From: Fictibacillus marinisediminis
Lineage (GTDB): Bacteria; Bacillota; Bacilli; Bacillales; Fictibacillaceae
Direction of reading: 5' to 3'
Assembly (NCBI RefSeq): GCF_023149135.1
Contig: NZ_JAIWJX010000002.1
Coordinates: forward strand, 2,914,001-2,978,000
Length of the DNA: 64,000 nt
Notes under the pieces: model-generated
What the model saw: only the letters and a program-made list of their open reading frames with translations
The model's database searches: none
What the model was told of the DNA's origin: nothing
Translations under genes and position numbers: made by a program
Shown here: piece by piece, positions 59,629 to 64,000 of the stretch
Numbering within the stretch: the stretch's first letter is position 1
Layout: each line of letters starts with the position of its first letter

Positions 59629-60621
59629 TTATGAACGTTTTAGTTCAGAGCTAAACCACGCATTCATCTGGCTCATTACGCTCCCCATCGCTTGCTTTTT
59701 AGAAAAGGATGGCAAATTAACAAGGAGAGCCTGTTTTGGTTTGATGGTGTGTTCTCCGTTTTTTTGCAGCAGCAAAATGCTTTTTGCATGGCTTTCCTGT
59801 TTAAAGAGCGACATGGGCAGCTGGATCATACCTAAAATTACTGCACGTTCCTTCAGCATGTCTTGAAGCAAATAAGCTTGTTCGCTCGAAAACAACGAAT
59901 TAGGCACAAGGAAAACGCCAAAGCCGGATTCTTTTAAATAGTTGATGCTTTGTTCGATGAGTAAATGATGTGCGTACGTATGGCCCTTCTCTGCAAATAC
60001 CTTGAATTCTTGCGCAGTTTCATCCCCTGGATAAAAGCCAACAGGCAGATCCGAAACTACGATATCTACAGGATCTACATACAACGGCTTAATGCTGTCC
60101 TGATGATATAATTCTACATTATGTTTCTGCAGATTGGCGACGATCCAAGCTAATCGCAGCAACGTCTCATCCACTTCAACACCAAAGCTTTGGACTTCTT
60201 CGCCAAACTGGTTTAAAACGGTTGTAAGCAGGTTGCCCGATCCGACTGCGGGATCCAAAAGCACAAATTCTTTCTTCTGCTGCATGAGTTTTTGTACTAG
60301 GTAACCAACAAAGAGACCTACAGCATCCGGTGTCATGGCATGATGCGGCTGTATGGCTTCTTTCATTCCTTTTAAGACGGCAAGCTGGAATGCTTTCCGA
60401 ATTTCTTCCGCTCCCATCGTATCGAGATTGATTTTAGCGTATTCTTTTTCTAAAAAAGCTCTTGTCACTTGTGATACGTCTTTTGGTATCTCTTGATGAA
60501 ATAAGTTTTCACCTGTATCCACAAGCGCTTCAAGATAGGTTAATTCTTCTTCTTGTTTAATTCTCTCAGATGACTGATCAATAACCGTAAAAAGCTTCTC
60601 TACATTCGAAAGGCTGCTCAT
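59629..60621 (-). CDS. ytxK: Class I SAM-dependent methyltransferase YtxK
   Basis: 330 residues. An N-terminal helical part is followed by a Rossmann domain of the N6-adenine methylase type: motif I DPAVGSGNLLTTVLNQ (about residue 125) and, at the place of the (N/D)PP(Y/F) motif, SDLPVGFYP. The changed motif leaves substrate and activity open. In B. subtilis it lies next to ackA, as here. The ATG at 60621 has AGGAGGA 6 nt upstream. The gap of 197 bp to ackA holds the ackA promoter. Confidence 0.88.
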   Translation of the reverse strand: MSSLSNVEKLFTVIDQSSERIKQEEELTYLEALVDTGENLFHQEIPKDVSQVTRAFLEKEYAKINLDTMGAEEIRKAFQLAVLKGMKEAIQPHHAMTPDAVGLFVGYLVQKLMQQKKEFVLLDPAVGSGNLLTTVLNQFGEEVQSFGVEVDETLLRLAWIVANLQKHNVELYHQDSIKPLYVDPVDIVVSDLPVGFYPGDETAQEFKVFAEKGHTYAHHLLIEQSINYLKESGFGVFLVPNSLFSSEQAYLLQDMLKERAVILGMIQLPMSLFKQESHAKSILLLQKNGEHTIKPKQALLVNLPSFSKKQAMGSVMSQMNAWFSSELKRS

Positions 60622-60712
60622 ATTACTTCCTCCTATATCCTTACCCCGCATTCAGCATGCGTTTCGTTCTATTTAAATCAATGAAGCGTTTCATGGGAGA
60701 TGAAACACCGTT

Positions 60713-60744
60713 AAAAAACTCCGGAGCATGCCTCCGGAGTTTTT
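60713..60744 (-). terminator. tpx terminator
   Basis: AAAAACTCCGGAG/CTCCGGAGTTTTT stem with a short loop, ending in T residues on both strands, just after tpx. Confidence 0.92.
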
Positions 60745-60747
60745 CGT

Positions 60748-61245
60748 TTAATTAGCAGCTTTTGCAGCTTCGATGGCAGCTTCATAATTTGGATGGGTGG
60801 TCACTTCATCCACATATTCCACATAAGTGACTTTGTCCGAACTGTCTACTACGAAAACAGCCCGTGCAAGGAGGCGTAATTCTTCAATCGCCACTCCGTA
60901 AGCTTGGCCGAAAGACAAATCACGGTGATCAGAAAGTGTCTGCACGTTCTCTACACCGGCAGCGGCGCACCAGCGTTTTTGAGCGAATGGAAGATCCACT
61001 GAGACAGTTAAAATCTTAACATTATCCAATTTCGACGCTTCCTCGTTAAAACGGCGGGTTTGCGCATCACAAACGCCTGTATCAACGGAAGGTACGGCAG
61101 AAATCAATCGAACAGATCCTTTAGAATCCGCTAGTGTCACTTCTGACATGTCGTTGGCCAGAACCTTAAAATCTGGAGCCTGGTCACCAACCTTTACTTG
61201 CTTCCCTGCTAACGTAACCGGTTTTTCCTTAAATGTTACTCCCAT
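60748..61245 (-). CDS. tpx: Thiol peroxidase
   Basis: 165 residues, an atypical 2-Cys peroxiredoxin that reduces hydrogen peroxide and alkyl peroxides with thioredoxin. The peroxidatic Cys is in [14 protein letters not shown] (about residue 58) and the resolving Cys in [12 protein letters not shown] (about residue 92). The N-terminus [18 protein letters not shown] is typical. AAAGGAGG precedes the ATG. It is monocistronic, with its own promoter and terminator. Confidence 0.96.
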   Translation of the reverse strand: MGVTFKEKPVTLAGKQVKVGDQAPDFKVLANDMSEVTLADSKGSVRLISAVPSVDTGVCDAQTRRFNEEASKLDNVKILTVSVDLPFAQKRWCAAAGVENVQTLSDHRDLSFGQAYGVAIEELRLLARAVFVVDSSDKVTYVEYVDEVTTHPNYEAAIEAAKAAN

Positions 61246-61281
61246 GAAAAAGCCTCCTTTATTTGATTATGTACATATTTC

Positions 61282-61310
61282 ATAATATAGCGAAGAAAGC
61301 GATTGTGCAA
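61282..61310 (-). promoter_or_regulatory. tpx promoter
   Basis: TTGCAC (61305-61310), 17 nt, TATTAT (61282-61287) on the minus strand. Confidence 0.6.
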
Positions 61311-61316
61311 ATAATA

Positions 61317-61470
61317 AAGAAAAGCTGAAGCGCCTGGTTAGAGACGAAAGGCACTGGAGGTCTCTGCCATAAAACGCTTTTTGTTTTCTGGCAGAGAGCG
61401 AAGTGACAAAGTCTCTAGGCGCTGAAGCTGGATCAAGAAAAGCTGAAGCGCCTGGTTAGAGACGAAAGGC
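61317..61470. repeat. Dispersed AGAAAAGC-type repeat, copy 3 plus a duplicated end
   Basis: A full copy runs from AAGAAAAGCTGAAGCGCCT to TAGGCGCTGAAGCTGGATC (61317-61434), with nested inverted repeats GTCTCTAGGCGCT and CTCTGCC/GGCAGAG. Its first 36 bases recur exactly at 61435-61470. It fills most of the tpx-ytfJ gap. Confidence 0.75.
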
Positions 61471-61484
61471 GGTAAAGATGAAAA

Positions 61485-61509
61485 GAAAAAGCTAACTGAT
61501 GAACAGTTA
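61485..61509 (-). terminator. ytfIJ terminator
   Basis: TAACTG/CAGTTA hairpin followed by GCTTTTTC on the minus strand, right after the ytfJ stop. Confidence 0.75.
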
Positions 61510-61511
61510 AC

Positions 61512-62015
61512 TTAAAAAGGGTTTTGCTGTTGATTTTGATTTTGCTGCTGATTTTGATTTTGCTGTTGATTTTGATTTTGGTTTTGCTGAACGTTTCTTT
61601 GCCTGTTTCGGTTGTTCATCATATGCTGAATCTTTTCCACAACACTTGGAGCCAAATCTAGAAGGCGTTCATAAAGATGAGTGCTGTTATCCAAATGAAT
61701 GGTTTTGATACCTGTTGAACCAACGATTAAAAAGGCAATCGGAGTGATGGAAACACCGCCGCCGCTACCTCCGCCAAACGGAAGTTCTTCACTGGAATCC
61801 TGCTGGCCCTGCTGGCCTCCACCCTGGTTTTGATGATCACCGCTGCTGAATTCACTTCCTCCTGCTGCAAAGCCAAAACCCACTTTGGAAACAGTTAAAA
61901 TTACACTTCCATCAGGCGTTTCTACCGGATCGCCGATAATGGTATTCACATCGATCATTTGTTTTAGATTTTCCATCGCCGTTTTCATAAGGCCTTCAAT
62001 AGGATGCTCAGACAT
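61512..62015 (-). CDS. ytfJ: Sporulation protein YtfJ (GerW family)
   Basis: 167 residues. The core of about 130 residues is the GerW/YtfJ family (MSEHPIEGLMKTAMENLKQM, VETPDGSVILTVSKVGFGFA, GGGSGGGVSITPIAFLIV), associated with sporulation and germination. A low-complexity C-terminal tail follows: three copies of NQNQQQ encoded by an 18-bp repeat. The start overlaps the ytfI stop by 8 nt with GGAGGAAC upstream, so the two genes are coupled. The terminator follows directly. Confidence 0.9.
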   Translation of the reverse strand: MSEHPIEGLMKTAMENLKQMIDVNTIIGDPVETPDGSVILTVSKVGFGFAAGGSEFSSGDHQNQGGGQQGQQDSSEELPFGGGSGGGVSITPIAFLIVGSTGIKTIHLDNSTHLYERLLDLAPSVVEKIQHMMNNRNRQRNVQQNQNQNQQQNQNQQQNQNQQQNPF

Positions 62016-62688
62016 GTGATGTTCCTCCTGCTATATATTTTTTTGATTTTTTACTTTTGCTGGAGCTTATTTTTCTCCAATGTTTCAACATCTGTAACAT
62101 GACGACAATAGCATGCCCGATTTTAAAAGAAATCATACAGGACAGCCTTGTTTGCGTAAGAGTCCCTTGGTAAACAGGTATGACCTGAATGGAAGGCACT
62201 CCTTTTAAAGAGACAAAGTGCGACAGCATGCCAAGCACGTTGCCTTTTAAAGCCCAGACCATGCCCGATGCAACAGCTGTTGAAGCCGCATCTCCAAGGC
62301 CAAACCGGCTGTCCCACCTTACCTGAGAAATTGTAACTTTCTTTAAGAATCGGCGAAGAATTCTATAAAAGCCCGTCACATGGGCAAGGAGCCTGCTGTA
62401 TTTCCTGGAGCTTTCCTTAATGGTCTGTACGGTGATTTTTGTTTTCTTCTTTTTTACCCCTGCAGCCCCATTTGATTTTTTTTTCGCTTCAATCTTTTTT
62501 TCGGAAGCATTGACTTTAACCTCGGGCACCACGACGGAATAGGAGATCACTTTCCACAGGGATACTTTAAGACGCAAAAAATCATCGTCCCCTTTGTGTG
62601 TGTATAAAAAGGAAACGTGTACTGTTGAAAAAATCAGAATGATAAATAAGAGCAGTAAAATAATGAGTACGATAAAAAAAATCATCAC
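62008..62688 (-). CDS. ytfI: DUF2953 protein YtfI
   Basis: 226 residues with one N-terminal membrane anchor (FFIVLIILLLLFIILIFS), a basic Lys-rich stretch around residues 65-85 (KKIEAKKKSNGAAGVKKKKT) and a C-terminal domain beginning near VTISQVRWDSRFGLGDAA. It matches the DUF2953 family of Bacillus, encoded with ytfJ. Its function is unknown, but the coupling to ytfJ suggests a shared sporulation role. It is divergent from the NAD kinase gene. Confidence 0.86.
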   Translation of the reverse strand: MMIFFIVLIILLLLFIILIFSTVHVSFLYTHKGDDDFLRLKVSLWKVISYSVVVPEVKVNASEKKIEAKKKSNGAAGVKKKKTKITVQTIKESSRKYSRLLAHVTGFYRILRRFLKKVTISQVRWDSRFGLGDAASTAVASGMVWALKGNVLGMLSHFVSLKGVPSIQVIPVYQGTLTQTRLSCMISFKIGHAIVVMLQMLKHWRKISSSKSKKSKKYIAGGTSHV

Positions 62689-62819
62689 AGGCCATACTTC
62701 CTTTCATTCCCATTATGGTCGGCATAGAGAAAAATAAACCTGTTTCGATTCACAAAAGGATTTACAAAGTGAAAGTAGAACATGATATAGTGACAGAAAC
62801 ATCGACAGGAGGACTTTAC

Positions 62820-63623
62820 ATGGCAGACGAACGCAGAAATCTATACTTGTTTTATAAGCAGGAAGATGAAGTATTGAGAAAAGTAGAACCTTTAATTGCC
62901 TTTGCTGAAAATTATGGATTTAAGATTGTAGATGATCATAAAAAAGCTAATATCATTGCTTCTATCGGAGGAGATGGAGCATTTTTACAGGCCGTCAGAA
63001 AAACGGGTTTCCGTGAAGACTGTCTGTATGTGGGTGTCAGTACGGGAGAACTGGGTTTCTACTGTGACTTTAAAATAGATGACCACCAGGGAATGATATC
63101 AGCTATGGATAATGATCAAGTTGAGGTCAGAAAATATCCAACCTTGGCCGTGTCGATGGATCATGACGATTCTACTTTTTATTGCCTGAATGAATGCTCA
63201 ATCCGTTCTTCCATTATCAAAACGTTCGCCATGGATGTGTTTATTGATGATTTGTATTTTGAAACGTTCAGAGGTGACGGCATGATCGTTTCCACCCCTA
63301 CCGGAAGCACGGCATACAATAAATCAGTCACTGGTGCCGTCGTTGATCCCAAGCTCCAGTGCTACCAGGTCAGCGAGATGGCGTCATTGAACAACAACCT
63401 TTACCGCACGCTCGGATCTTCTTTTATTTTGAGCAATGAGAGAAAGCTGACATTTAAGTTTGAACAGGACAATAACCAGTACCCGATCATCGGCATTGAT
63501 AATGAAGCGCTAAGCATCAGGCATTCAGAAGTGATCCGTTTTGAGCTGTCCGATCGAAAAGTAAAAACGGTTAAACTCAAAGACAACTCGTTTTGGCATA
63601 AAGTCAGGAGAAGTTTCCTATAA
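62820..63623 (+). CDS. ppnKB: NAD kinase (second type)
   Basis: 267 residues, the length of B. subtilis PpnKB (YtdI). It phosphorylates NAD+ to NADP+. The catalytic GGDG motif is in ASIGGDGAFLQAV, and the second motif is GDGMIVSTPTGSTAYNKS. The ATG at 62820 has AGGAGGAC 7 nt upstream; the frame extends 35 codons further but without a site. No clear -35/-10 pair was found. A terminator lies 20 nt after the stop. Confidence 0.93.
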   Translation: MADERRNLYLFYKQEDEVLRKVEPLIAFAENYGFKIVDDHKKANIIASIGGDGAFLQAVRKTGFREDCLYVGVSTGELGFYCDFKIDDHQGMISAMDNDQVEVRKYPTLAVSMDHDDSTFYCLNECSIRSSIIKTFAMDVFIDDLYFETFRGDGMIVSTPTGSTAYNKSVTGAVVDPKLQCYQVSEMASLNNNLYRTLGSSFILSNERKLTFKFEQDNNQYPIIGIDNEALSIRHSEVIRFELSDRKVKTVKLKDNSFWHKVRRSFL

Positions 63624-63642
63624 GCTCAAAGATAGCTTCTAA

Positions 63643-63683
63643 CAAAAACAACCAGCCCGGTAGTTGCGGGTTGGTTGTTTTTG
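63643..63683. terminator. Bidirectional terminator after the NAD kinase gene
   Basis: AAAAACAACCAGCCCG/CGGGTTGGTTGTTTTTG stem with a short loop, shared with the convergent amidohydrolase gene. Confidence 0.9.
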
Positions 63684-63691
63684 TATATGGC

Positions 63692-64000
63692 TTAGTGGTG
63701 GAAGGCGCTGAATTCGATCGAATTATCAATGATCGTATAAAGGACTTTTGCTTCGAGGATTTCATTCGGATCACTGGCAAGGATATCTCTGTCCAGCACA
63801 GTAAAATCTGCTTCGAATCCAGCTTCGATCCGTCCTCTTGTATGTTCTTTGCTGATCGCATAAGCACTTCCCGCGGTATACAGCTGAACCGCCTGGTAGG
63901 CTGTAAGTTTTTCTTCCTTCTGATACCCTTCATGGTTCTCATCCGGTTTTTTCCTTGTGACCGCAGCGTAAATACCCTCTAATGGATTCACTGCCTCTAT
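63692..64000 (-). CDS. ytcJ: Amidohydrolase YtcJ family, C-terminal part (cut by window)
   Basis: The last 102 residues or so of a metal-dependent amidohydrolase; the frame is open to the right edge (IEAVNPLEG before the visible part). The typical C-terminal pattern is present: PLEGIYAAVTRK, LTAYQAVQLYTAGSAYAISKE, GRIEAGFEADFTVLDRDIL and LYTIIDNSIEF. The metal-binding part lies outside the window, so activity cannot be judged. Position beside the NAD kinase gene fits YtcJ of B. subtilis. Confidence 0.82.
   Translation of the reverse strand: MEAVNPLEGIYAAVTRKKPDENHEGYQKEEKLTAYQAVQLYTAGSAYAISKEHTRGRIEAGFEADFTVLDRDILASDPNEILEAKVLYTIIDNSIEFSAFHH

Overview
The window is a compact, low-GC Firmicute chromosome segment from an endospore-forming member of the Bacillaceae. 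Gene content and order follow the Bacillus subtilis ysgA-to-ytcJ region closely: thrS, dnaB/dnaI, nrdR, speD, gapB, coaE, ytaF, mutM, polA, phoPR, mdh-icd-citZ, pyk-pfkA-accAD-ytsJ-dnaE, ytrHI, nrnA, ytoI, ald, argGH, ackA-ytxK, tpx, ytfJI and a NAD kinase. Sporulation genes (sspI, ytxC, glcU-gdh, ytaF, ytvI, ytrHI, ytfJ) mark a spore former. An isolated futalosine-pathway gene (mqnC) and a FadR-type regulator beside ytsJ-accDA differ from B. subtilis and recall Fictibacillus-like or B. cereus-like relatives. The genus cannot be settled from this sequence alone.

Layout. 1-5.0 kb: the start of a probable T-box leader at the left edge, a SpoU rRNA methylase, spore protein SspI, a dimeric dUTPase, YtxB and a bd-type quinol oxidase (ythAB). 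5.0-9.3 kb: infC-rpmI-rplT behind an L20 autoregulatory leader, and thrS behind a threonine T-box. 9.3-14.9 kb: ytxC, an amino-acid ABC importer without its ATPase, mqnC, and the spore-type glcU-gdh pair. 14.9-25 kb: replication, repair and central carbon genes (dnaI, dnaB, nrdR, speD, gapB with two CcpN boxes, coaE, ytaF, mutM, polA). 25-32.7 kb: phoPR, a MaoC-fold protein, and the TCA block citZ-icd-mdh. 32.7-44.8 kb: ytvI, fxsA, pyk, pfkA, accA, accD, a GntR/FadR regulator, malic enzyme and dnaE. These link pyruvate/malate supply to malonyl-CoA synthesis, and a perfect palindromic operator sits at the ytsJ promoter. 44.8-57 kb: sporulation ytrHI, nanoRNase, YtoI, small unknown genes, ald, and argGH with ARG boxes. 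57-64 kb: an EcsC-family protein, ackA-ytxK, tpx, ytfIJ, NAD kinase and the end of an amidohydrolase gene.

Nearly all genes look intact and vertically inherited. I see no prophage, CRISPR array, defence island, IS transposase, rRNA or tRNA. The parts that ordinary annotation does not explain lie between genes. They are two arrays of a 21-bp tandem repeat on opposite strands; a 294-bp element with terminal inverted repeats and an 8-bp flanking duplication; three copies of a REP/MITE-like repeat with AGAAAAGC ends, one with a duplicated end; short GTGCC-type palindromes; and several leader hairpins (speD, citZ, ackA, the ecsC-family gene). Many start codons are non-AUG, most notably ATT in infC. 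Promoter, operator and terminator calls come from motif reading by eye.
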